Of a stretch of 64,000 nucleotides of DNA, positions 33,919 through 46,784 are shown one piece after another. The stretch is from Ophiodon elongatus (taxonomy: Eukaryota; Chordata; Actinopteri; Perciformes; Hexagrammidae). Made by a program: the position numbers and the translations under genes. The notes beneath the pieces were generated by a model. It made no database searches and was not told where the DNA came from. It worked only from the letters and a program-made list of their open reading frames with translations. The stretch lies in NCBI GenBank assembly GCA_016806645.1, contig JACSYO010000975.1, positions 293,501 through 357,500 of the forward strand. The letters run 5' to 3'. Position 1 is the stretch's first letter. Each line of letters opens with the position of its first letter.

Positions 33919-34390
33919 ATTATGGGAGTGTGGGATTTAAAAGTGCACTATAAAACCAGGGATGAAATGAGACTGAGCAGCAATCCATCGGCCCATTTTT
34001 ATCTATGTGGAGGAGACTGAACACAAACTCACATCACAGCCACTCTCCTTCCTCCTCCTCCTCCTCCTCCTCCTCCTCCTCCTCCCGCTCTCATAGAGTG
34101 AATATCAACTGGCCAACTCACTCATTACATGAGAGACAGGTACACAGAGGCAGGTAGGAGATATAGGTAAAACCTATTTGTGTCTCCTCGTGGCGTCCCA
34201 ACTCTTCCTCCTCGTCTGCATGTTCTCACACATCCGTTTGAGAAACAGAGGTCAACTAATCCAACAGCCTAGTTGGAGACGACTGGATGATAATTAGGAT
34301 TAATGGAGTTATGTTCAAGTCTGCTCGGCGCTGCAGTCGTCAAGGAAATGCTGATGCATCCTCTCCCTCTCTAGCACCCATCTCATTTCC

Positions 34391-34468
<78 letters not shown>

Positions 34469-36682
34469 TCCTCTGCTGATATATTCATCTATCTTCATTC
34501 ACCTCTCTGCAGCTTTTAAATCAGCCAGATGCCGTTACCTCGAGGAAATGGAAGGCTGACTCGTGTGTGTGTGTAAGAAATGGTTTGATGGTCCAGGAGC
34601 AACGTGCAGATTGAAGACTACCGAGGAAACAATAGATGTGTCCAAGCTAAAGTCAAATTTAAAATGAGGTCTGCTCAAAAAAGCATGCCTGCGAACGGAT
34701 GGCGGTTTTTTTTGAGTGAGCTGTTAATGGACATTATGCAGAAATGAAAAAGGTAATTAATAATATAAAGATCAATGAAGATAGTAATTAATAATTGGTG
34801 GCAATAATAATAATCTTGTGAAACAGATGCCAATTGTAAAAAGTATGAAATCCCTAGAAACACATGTTGTCTCTTTCACTGACGTCCTACGACACAGCCA
34901 GTATCAAAACAATCAAGTATGTGGATTCCTCATTAATCTAAAAAAACTGTAAAAAGATCATTACAAACTGCATAGTATGGATTCGTACAGAGCAGATAAC
35001 ACAAATATATATATATATATGTGAACTCCTTGCTCTGCCTGAATATCATTTATTGCTATCTTTCTAATTAAAAATGTCAGAAGAAAAACTAGAAATGGTG
35101 TAAAATCCAACATTGTGTAATTTGATGGTCTGCGTTCCATTTCACTTCAACAACCGCTGTGGGAGAAACGCCTGGTGGCAAGGTTGATCGAAATCTCAAC
35201 GGCAGTATTTAAACGCTAACGTTGGTGAGTATTCTACATGTTTCATGTTGTCAACAACATAATTGTGTGTGTATCAAAGCCTGATGTATCTTCTCCCTCT
35301 GTGTCATAGAGCTCCATTGTTGTCCATTAAAAACTCATCATCTGTTGCCCTGGGTGACAGGTTCCTTCATTACCATGAACACACACACTCTCTTGTTTAT
35401 TTTGACGAAACCACACACACACACATGCACGCGCACACACACACACACACACGCACGCACACACACGCACACACACGCACACACACGCACACACACACAC
35501 ACACACACCATCCCTGCTGCCACAGATACGCACTGGAGCACCAAATGTGGATTAATCCGCAGCAGAAAGTAGTCCCCAATAATGTTTCTTTCTGTTTGCG
35601 TGTCCAGTTGTTAAACTAAATAAGGGAAGTCTGAAAGTATTCAGAGACGGACTAACACGGCACTGGTTCGGGTCTTCATGTCCAACTTACTGACTGCTAT
35701 CGATCAACCATCAATAAAAAGATGTGCGTCAGTGTGTGACTGACCTGTGGGATGCCAGGCGAGTGCGTCATTCCCAGTGCGTGTCCACTGAGCTGCTGCT
35801 GGTGCTGGTGGTGCTGGTGGTGCTGATGGTGTGGACTGTGCAGCCCCCCCAGGTGTGCCTGGCTGTGGAGGGGAGGGCTGACCTGGAGAGGAGGGGGGGA
35901 CGCCGCCGCCATGCCGCCGAGGGACATAACTCCCTGGTGGGGGACGCTGGGCCGCGGGACGGTCCCTCTTGAGGACAGAGCCTGGAGCTGGGGGTGGATC
36001 TGGGTGTGGGGAGGGGGCAGGTGTGGGCTGAGGCCAGGGCTGGAGGCATGGGAAGGGTGCGACGGGTGGGGGTACGGCATGTACATGCTCGGGTGCTGAT
36101 GGGGATGGGGAGGGAGAGAGTGAGGGTGAGGGTGAGGGTGGGCCATTGATCCGGAGGAATGGTGCTGGCCTGGGTGACCAGGGTAGACCGAGGGTTTGGG
36201 TGTAAACATTGAGGTAGAGGAAGAGGGAGGTGTGGAGGAAGAGTGGGGTGGCTTCATGTCAGATGGGTCATTGTAGCTCTGGAGAAGAAAAAGGACATCA
36301 GAATGTCACTTTGCAGGTTTCACACTGACCCATTTAGTTTAGATTTTTGAAGATGTGTAATATTGTGCGACTTTGGTGTTTTAAAGGGTCGGTTTGGAGT
36401 CACTAAAGTCACACATTAACACAAACTAACTGTGTTCTGTGAGATAAAATGACTGTTTTTGACAAAGGAGTCTCGTGGCTTTGAAGAGAGCTTAGATCAC
36501 AACTTTAGTTCCCCATCAGAAAGAGCTGTTTGTCCTTTGTGTCTAAAATAAGTCCACAGCAGCACACTACTCTGATCCTGTCTGTCTCCAGACTCCAGCT
36601 ACAGTAGGAATACACTGAGTAAGAGCAGTGGCTCATACAACCCCACTATCAAACATCCAAACTTCCCTTTAAGGCACTTATC

Positions 36683-36725
<43 letters not shown>

Positions 36726-39700
36726 CTGTGACACCAGACTGGCTCTGTAGGCTGCCAGTTGTTTCAGGTACTCCTTCTTGGCCGTCTCTGTCCTCTTCTT
36801 GTACAACTGAAACACAAACATTTGACTTCTCAACCGAAGCTACTGGACTTTACGCCTCTATGTATCTCAGTTATACAGCATTTTGAGAAATGATATTGCA
36901 TTAAATGATTTAATGCATTAAATCATCGTAATAACGTAGCATGCACTCAGGTACAGCCACCATGGGGCTCACAGGATCTCCCTCCGCTTACACAGTAGTC
37001 TAACAACACATAACCACATGAAGGAATTCCCACGGTCCCTCCTACAACTACTGTCTGACTATGGACTTTAAAAAATCCTGTTCACACGTTACTGTTGGCA
37101 ATTTTGCAAGATGTTTCCCTGCAGAGCTGTGGGCTCCGGTCACAAAGAGTGACGGGCTAGCAGGAAGGCACACAGACCCGCTGACATCAAGATGGAGGAC
37201 CTACCTGTTTCTGCTCCTCTCCCAGCCCGTCCCACATGGAGGCCACGATCTTTGACACCTCCCCGAAGGTGGCGTTGGGGTTCTGGGCCTTGATGTTGGC
37301 TTGGGTGTCCCTGAAGAACAAGGCGTAGGCGGACACTGGCTTCACTGGCTCGTTGGGGTCCTTTCGCTTCTTCTTCTTTGGTGTTTTGGGTTTCTTGGAG
37401 ATGTCCACGGTTGCTGGCCTCTTCTCTGGTCCGCTGATGAGCTGAGAGGAGAAGAAGGACGTTGAGTAGGACACAGGCAGGTATGGAAAGGATGAAGACT
37501 GTGGCTTAGTGGTAAGCAGGGTCGTCCTTCAATCGGAGGATCAGCGGTTTGATCCCCAGCTCCGCTAGCCCATGTTGATGTGTCCTTGGGCAAGACACTT
37601 AACCCCAAATTGCTCCCGTAGCTGTGCCTACGGTGTGTGAGTGGGTGAATGATGTCATGTAGTGTCAAAGTGCTTTGAGTGGTTGGAAGACTGCTGTACA
37701 AGTACAGGTCCATTTACCATTTACCAAGACGTGGATGGAGAGAGGGGCGGAGGGGTTTAGTTCTAGAGCACAAATGTATAAAGAAACCAAACTGGTGATA
37801 TCTATAAAACATCATATTTCTTTTAAGAGTCATTTCCCACTCTATCATCGCTAACCTGACGTGTTAACAATGATGGAGAGAGAGCTGTTCCCAGCATGCC
37901 ATTCGCCGGTGTAACAAAAAGTATTGTAGCAAGCAAAGGGAGCACATTATAGCGAGAGATGGGGGGGGCGAGCTTTACCCAGCATGCCGTGTGCCGGTGT
38001 TACACTTAATATTGTAGCGAGCGTCAAAGAGCGAGCTGTACCCAGCATGCCGTTCAGCGGTGTAACACTAAATAGGGGCCCCCTACCAATAAATACCCTG
38101 TAGATCTCAGGAGCTCACGCTGGACTCCCTGGGGTCCTCAGTGACACACAAACCAGGCGTGAAGCCGATCGGCTGGACGTGGGGAAGGAAACCGGAGGAC
38201 AGGCATACAGAGACGGAGAGTCCTAACATGTTGAGTGAGATCTGAACCACTCGTGGTGTCTTTGGAGACTCTTACGTGACTGACGTGTGAACTCAACCGT
38301 CCCCGTTTGATGTGGCGCTGTGACTCAGCCTCAGAGTTCAGAGATGGGGAACTCCTCGGCAGTCAGCAGCGGAACAGACCGAGCCTGAGGTGAGAGGTCA
38401 GACCATCGACAGACATTCAGGGTCTACGTCAGCCACACGTCTGTCCGTCAGCCCCCACCCGGAGACTCCTTCAGAGGACCGCTCAGAAATATTACAGGCG
38501 TGGGATTAGGCGCTAATTACAGATAAAATGGAGACAATGTTCAACCGCCGCACTTAATTAGAAATTAACGAATTCCAATTAATAAAGACAATCTTTAAGT
38601 GCACAGCAGTTCAGCTGACCAAGCAGTAATGCGATATATGTCCACACAAAGGCATACGATTCAATAAATATGAAGAATAATGTTTTATTTGTCCCTATTT
38701 TCCCTGAAATTAGTAGAAATTGAAACCGTTCTTAACAGGAGTGTTAAAATAAAGAGTTGATTCAGCCTCCTTTGACTCACTACAGCTGGATACCCATGTC
38801 CTGGATGACTGCGACACGCACATTCTCCTGATTTTCACCTCTCCATGTATTATACGTGGTGAGCTACAGCTCAGCTCGCTAGCCAAATGGACATCCTGGT
38901 TTGACGGGCATTCTGTATTTACTGACCTTTAACAACTTGACATCAAGAAGAACACCGTTTTAGAGAGCCGGAGTTCACCGCTCAAGAAACTCAACAAAGG
39001 GAAGACTGAGACGTGACTGGTAGCATCTATGCTACATTGTTTTCATTGTCGACTACGAGACCTCAAGGGATTTATTTTTCTTTGAAAAAAAGGTATTAAA
39101 TTCAGTAGAAACATGTTTTTCTTTTTTTTTTTACAATGACGATCTAAAAACTTTGTTTTAAATCTTGACTTTTTCTCCACAGCATTCAGCATTGAGAGGC
39201 CGACACTCTGAACCTGAGCTTATCTGTGCCTCGGGGCTGTGTGGATGTGGTGGGAGCGGACTGGACTGGCAGGAGCCCGGCTGGTAGCCTGTGGTCACAT
39301 TTAGACTGAAACAATGGTCAATTCTGCTGAACATATGGGACGTAAGCCCCTCCCACTTCAAAGCAATGAGGAGGCAAGTACAGAAAGGCCTCACGAGAGA
39401 GAACCAAACGTGTTGTAACTCTGGCTCTGTGTGTTCATGGAGGGTCCCGTCACTTATAGAGGCACGCTGAGGAAATGGGATTCAATGTGGGCCTTTGGAT
39501 GAGCCATGTTTGAAAGGTGCTACACACAAATATAGATTTTTCGAATGATTACTAAAATCCAGAGGCTAGTGTACCCACATGACTAATACTACATGTTGTG
39601 TAACTTCACAGAAGCAGCCATTGTTTTGATGTGTAGGAGTGTTTTGTAAAGGCAAAAGCAGCGATGTCCATTTTGTTTCCCACTCCCCGTCCTTCCTGAA

Positions 39701-39967
39701 GCAAGCACTACCTGGATACCTGCTTACGATGTCGCCCATACACAAGTCCTTCCTCTGTACACACCCAGTGAGAATGATACAGCGGGTAGATATCATCCAG
39801 CAGTACAGTAATGGTTTCATTTCCCCCGAATATGAACAGTCACTTTGGTTTCAGTGTGAGGTACCGAACAGTGAGGGAGCTGATTTCCATCTAGTTGATA
39901 TGCAGGAAGAACGGCTCTATTATGACACACAACATTATCATAACAACTATCCACTGTCTACACACGC

Positions 39968-40029
<62 letters not shown>

Positions 40030-43000
40030 AGCAGAACACAAATGGTTGCTTCAGCCCAGTCAGATATGACTCAGTGACTCATAGAAACAGGAGATACAAT
40101 GTCTGTGTGTGTGTGTGTGTGTGTGTGTTTTTTTTTTACCCTGAGTCCGTCATCATTGTCGTCCTCATGTGCTGAACTGGAGGGGGACGGCGTGGCGGAT
40201 TTACTTCCCGGGGGTGAGGGGGAGTTGTGGGTAACAGAGTTCCCGCTCAGGCCCAGCTGGGATTGGTTGATGGTGGACAACTGGCTCTGCTGGCTCATGC
40301 CCGATTGGCTCCTGGGTCCGAGAGCCGCCTCGATTGGCTGCTGGCTGCTGGTGAACCGAGAATCAGAGTTCACCATCTGCTGCATCTGTGCAGAGACGAT
40401 AATGAGAGTTAGCAAATGAAAGAGAGGTATCAGGTGTCATCAGGGTTTGATGAGTCTGTCTTTATCTACGCCAGTCTACGTTGCCCATCGGCTTTCCTTT
40501 GTTCCACTTGGCCTTCCAGCGGCTCTTTGGTGCCATCATTTCTTGTAGATTATGATAAAAACGTGCACAGAAATGTTATTTAATACAGGATGAGATGCAA
40601 AGTTACAGAAGGAATATCAACTGCAGCAATATGGGGTAAAAATATAAAATAAAACTGACATTTAAAACCAAAGGTGACCTGTTTTTCCTCTTGGGTCCTT
40701 CTTGGCGACAACATGCACCTTTTTGTCTCGTGACAGGAAATGTGCAGCTGGTCCCTCCCCGCTGCTCAGATCCTAGTGGAACACATGACCTTCATTTTGC
40801 GTCACATTGAAACCGCCTATGAGCCGAGTCTCAGCTAACCGACGACATTCTCCCCTGACTCTGAGCCCCGTCTCAGCCCTTTTCTGACTTTGCTGTTCTT
40901 CATTTCCTGTTTTCTCTTGGTGTTATTGCCGTGACTTCTGCTTGATTGGTTGCCGTGACAAAGTCCTGCCTCAGTGAGATCTCAGCTGGCTACCTGAGTG
41001 TAATTTTCCATCAATTTAAAGCCGGCACAGAGATCACCTTCAAAGCCCCTCTGCCTGCGTACGATAGCTACCTCCTTGTTTTAATGACGGTGACTTGAAG
41101 TATTGTTCAGTGTTACACTAACAAAGTGTACCATACAGACCATCCAAAAGTCATATCAACACCTTTTTGATTATGTCATGCTGGCCTGTTTCAATGAATC
41201 AATTCCATTCTTTATGCAGTTAAACACTTTGATTCTCAAACACATGAATTAAACAAATCTTATGTGATTCGGGTAATAGTGTCAATGAGGCCGAGTCTTT
41301 GAATCAACTGCTGGTCTTTTAATATTATACATTTGAAAACGTTCTGCTGTATTATATGTGTGAACCTGAGCCTGATACATGTCGTTTAGTTTCATTGTAG
41401 CCGCTTCAGCAAAATCTTCCAACGTTTGAATAAATTCAACATTTGCTAGTAAAAGAGCCTCGCTTGCTCCGACTAGCTACTTATTTAAAACAGATTATCA
41501 CGATTTATCAAATGACTATGACTCAAATGATCCCGTAGCGATTCTTAAAGAAACTGGTCTGGACTCCGATTCTGTGCATGTGGGGGTGTGGTCTACTGAT
41601 GGTTTTCAAAAATGTTATGAAAAAATTCTGCAATATATTGTAAATTAATATATCTCGCAATAGAAGTATCGCAATACATTGAATCATGACCCCTGTATGA
41701 TGATACACATCGTACAGCCAGATTCTTAATACACAGAGTCCCTCGTGGTAACAAACCCATCAAAACTACGGTTCCCCTCGGTAACCTTGACCCCGCCCAG
41801 GATAAGCGGGAGCTAATGGATGGATCCTGGGTCCTGGGTCCTGGGTCCTGGGTCCTGGGTCCTGGGTCCTGGGTCCTGGGTCCTGGGTCCTGGGTCCTGG
41901 GTCCTGGGTCCTGGGTCCTGGGTCCTGGGTCCTCGTGAGCAGCAGCAGGTAAAGAGCCATATCTTTTCCTCAGGAGTTGGCAGGAGAATGCTGACAGTAT
42001 GCCGCTCCGTGTCTGCTGGATGTCTAAACAAGGCAACGTTTGCCTACACTACCAGAACAACTTTATAAACTAGCTGCTGTAACAGAGTGGTGTAGTTAGC
42101 AGCTGAATGTCAGATATTTCTCTTGGGAGTTGGTGCAGAGCAAAACAGCCTTTAGTTCCCAATAGACTTCTGCTCTCTCAGTCGAAGCATGAACAAAAGG
42201 CGGAGTTTGGTGACGTCATGAACGAGCATGGGATCACGGGAGTCGTTGTCGTCACCAATCTTGCCGTCATTGCAGTCTCGGGCTCTGGGTCTCGGTCCTC
42301 AATAAGGTAACTGAAGATCCGGACGATGGATGACTACGATCATTCCGGTAAAACGTAGAGTTGAAAACCACCAAGATTGTAAAAGTGTACCGTAAAAACT
42401 GTGGCTCAAGAAAGTGGATCAAGTCCATTTCTGAAGGCTTCTGGCAGACAACCACAACGCTGGGGATATGACGACCAGGTGACAGACCGTTACCTTCATT
42501 GAAATTAGGGATTCGTAGTGTTCAAAATTGTTGCAACCCGACCCCGGATAGGCAGAAGATAATGTTGGATGGATGGATGAAGATTGTTCTCAACATTTGG
42601 GATAATGTAAGTACACAACTCAACAGTTTATAAAAGATAGGTCTAATCCTCTTTAGACTTTTTAAAAGTAAAACTGTAAAAGTGACATATGGTACCTTTA
42701 AATGTCTGTTTGCCAAACACGTTCATACAGCATTATTAATGATGATATCTCCAGCGCTGCTTTGAGAGCCGTTGACGCGGCTCCTCCTTTGCCCCACATT
42801 CAGGTCGATGTCTTAGATTCCATATTGGACTGAACAGAAGGTGAGCTGAAACAGTATCCGAGCTACATAACGTGTTTATGTAACGGACCCAGCTGGGCTC
42901 TCAAACAGTCTGCCTGTGCTTCACAGGTTTGCCACGGTGTGCAGCACCCCGGGATTCACTAATAATGAAATCTGATAGTAACCGTGGCAACAGGCGATAC

Positions 43001-46000
43001 AGGTCAGGGAGAAGACGGGATCAGAAGTCATTTAACATCAATTCCCGCTCGCGTGTAAATACATCAGCGGAGACACTGAACTCCATCCGCTGCACTCTGC
43101 AGAAGTTGCTACATCCTTTTATCTGGAGGAGACATGTTGACGTCCGCGGGTGCAGACCGAATAGATACGAGCTTTATTTCCTCCTGAATCCACAGCCCCA
43201 ATAATTTGTCAGGAAGCTGATGTACTGCTGGATATAAAGTGACCAGACGGTTTTACGGTCACACCTGTGTCATGAATGCACAATGTTCCGTCTCTCAAAA
43301 CAAATGTCTCCCGAGAGACAACGAGGCGAAAAAACCTTGAATGGATCTCATATGAAATGGAATTCTAAAAAAAAAATGTCAACATGCCTGAATCGATCCG
43401 TGTGCAATCAAATAAAAGTGAAGGGGGCGTCTCATGCAGAGTGCTCCTTCATGTTAACACTTTAATGTCACGTCAAAATGTTATCATAAAGCAACTCTTC
43501 TCTGCCACAAGGCGAGAAGCAACAAAGCAGCTGTTTGCTGTTTAAATATTTTAAATTTCTGTGAAGAGTTTAAGCAGTCTGGAGTCTTTTTGTTGATACA
43601 CGAGCTTCAAGGTTTCAGTATTGTGTGCACAGCTCCATTTTGTATTTGTACAACGGAGTATACTGGTGAGCTACTTCTCAACGTAATGTGAGGAGATATT
43701 TCCTGTGCTGTTTCTGATGTACCGTTTGTGTTGTACTCATCCCAAACGGATGACACTAATATTTTATTATGTGATCTTTTTAAGACGGATTTCGTCTTCG
43801 TGAGCTTCTTCGTGGCCTATTTATTTATATTTTTCTCTCACACCATTTCTTCTCTAGAAGACATGCGTGTCACGCTCCGATCCAGTTCTGAACGACACAT
43901 TCTAAACATTTATCTTGGGATGGCAGCTTTTCTTCATTATGGCGATGTGCATTTCAAACTATTTTCAAAGCATTCTTGCCGTATGAAATGATGTAAATGT
44001 TTTCATTGTAGGCCTTTGGTGCCGTGATGTTTATGATTCTTGATTTATTGAGTGATGTCATTGTAATACTTTCCCCCCCCCCAGGAATGCCGTCCAATGA
44101 CACCCAGTTTGTACTACTGTATATATATAATATATACAACTATATAAACCCTGCAATACTTTAATCAGTGGGCCATTGGCCCCATCACCGTTGAGTGTCT
44201 TCCTTTGGCTATAGATAGATACACTCAATAAACATTTTTTCAAATGAAAATCTTTGTGATTGCCACTTTTTGTAGTTTTGAACAAATAGAATGTTATTTC
44301 ATGGTGTATTTTGGTGTGTGATCCTTCCTTTTCATGAACCCTGTTAGTCACCCACTGTGTAGAGCAGATCAGAGTGAAGTGGTGTGAGCAGTCTCGTAAT
44401 GAGTCAGTCATCAGCGATATATATTCTGTCCATTTCTTAGGAAAACAAAAGCTATACTAAAGTGATTGCCAACACCCTCAGCATGGGAACTTTGACACCT
44501 ACGGTCGCAAAATCTACAAAGACGGGTTCGGCTGATGATGCGTGTTTAGAGTTTCCTTTCGGTAAACATGTAATAATAGCGGATGTGGTCGGCGCTCTGC
44601 GGCTGTGCCCCTCTCGGGACCGCGTTACCTGAACCCGGCTACCGGCAGCAGCTTTCTGTGGTATTTAGATGGAACACCGAGTGACATTTCTCTAACACGG
44701 GAAGAGGTTTCGGATTGACGCACGCGCCGGTACAAACGCTGAAGAATAATAGCTGTGGTTCGGCATTGGTTGTGTTGGGACTTTGATAAATGTCATATTA
44801 GTCAGTCGAAATACTCTACTGTCATAATTCTCCAGGGAGCTTTAACTCTTTGTAAAATGTATTCGACAGCTCCCCGTAAAACTGTTTGAATGGGATGTGT
44901 TTGAAGACCTGAGTACTGATTGACAATACATTGTTATATAAGAAAAACACTTCAAAACAATGTTGTTATTATCACAACAGTATGTATTATACTAGAAAAC
45001 TGCATGGCTCAGGATGTCCAATTGATACTTTGAATAATAAAAAGTGTTTACTGCGGAGTAAGACATTTAAAGAACTGAGGCCATGAGGTCACTCAACAAC
45101 ACCTTGTGCTAACGTAACTGAAACGAAAGAAAAAAATTAAAATAAATACTAATAATAATCAGCTTTTCCTTTGGACGTTTCTGTCAATGGCCGAAAAGAA
45201 CAACAGAGGGGAAACCCCTGATCGAGTGAAGACTGACTCATGTCACGAGAAGGGAAAGAGCTTTGGCTTCACACCAGTGTCACATAGGGGTGGTTGATGA
45301 CAGGATTTCAATATGAAAGGCACAGCGGTAAAATTCTGAATATGTTCTTGATTTTAGTCTGGGAAAAATCCGCATTCTGTTTCTCTATTTCATGAATGAG
45401 TTTGCCCAGTTATCATAGAATTGTAAAGTCACAGTTTCCATTCTTCTTTTCTTGTCTTTCCATAAGTTTTATTATGATCATGACTAAGAAGCCAGTCTGG
45501 TTACCTGTGGTTACTCTCCATCAGACTCACCCTTTCGAGGTGGGTTTCCACTTCATGAAAGTCAATTGGAAATTAGTTTTTTGCCTAAAAATGTTTTACT
45601 CAGCTTTCAGTTGCACTAAAAGATCCTCTGAATAGCTGTCTAGCCAAAATTAGCATCCTAATTAATATCACAGTTAACGTAAATTACGGGTCCACCTCGT
45701 TAACCAAGCTAGCACTAGCATTACCTTGTAAATTAGCGATTGCTACATGCTAACGGTACCTTGCACCCCTTCAGGCCTCGCTCCTCCACAGCTGCATCCT
45801 CTCGTTCACATATGGTCACTTCTAGCTCTATTTTAACCAAGATGGCGACGGCCAACATGTCAAACATGAGGGTTTTGAAATGGTCGTCCACAAAGCAATT
45901 TATTTGCTGCAACTATAAAATTATTTTCATAATCGATTAATCTGCTGATCATTTTCTCAATTAATCATTTGGTCTGTTAAACATCAGAAAAATCTATTTT

Positions 46001-46737
46001 TTGCAATGTAAGACCAAGGAAACATAAAAAACGCAACAAAGGTGATTTAAACAATGAATGGATGATCAAAAATAGTTTCCGACTAATATTTGACTCATCA
46101 ATTAATCGCTGCAGCTGTAATTAGGACGGTGACTTAAAGTTGAGTTGTTTCTGTGGTTGGCTAGTCTGACTGATATTTAATTTATGATGAGAAATCACAC
46201 TGCGAGTCCAGAGCTGTAATGTAAGGATGGGTGGTAAAAAATGTGTTATTTTCATTTCTACATCACATTATTGACAAATATCCCCATATAGTAAAATTTC
46301 TGGAAATATAACTGATGTAGATGTATTGACAGCTGTCAATGGTCATGTTGCCTTTTTTTTGTCTTTGGATTTTCTATGAATACATTTTGCATTTCTGTTG
46401 GGTGGTGCCCTTTTCTTTGTTTGTATCACCACTCGTGTAAACTTGTTTTAAAATACCTGCTGTTGGTAAATGAATCCAACAGGACGTGTTTAATGACTTG
46501 AGGTTGGGTAACATCCTCATCAGGACAGACAAAAGACTGTGACCCACTACGGTTAAACATTGAACACCACGGATTATGACTTTGAACCAGGTAAGAACAC
46601 CATCTGAAAACCACAAATTGAAGCTCTCGAAGCTAATCATTTCAGACATTAACCTTCATTCAGATGGCAGACAGGAAATAAAAAAGAGCAGTCTCGATAT
46701 TAACGGCAACTGAGTGGTCTTGCCTCTTCCCAGAATA

Positions 46738-46784
<47 letters not shown>

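Noticed and set aside
33349..34020. 223-codon plus-strand frame in tox intron 8
   Set aside because: Low-complexity Arg/Glu and Ser/Leu runs from GA and CT tracts, antisense to tox, with no domain.
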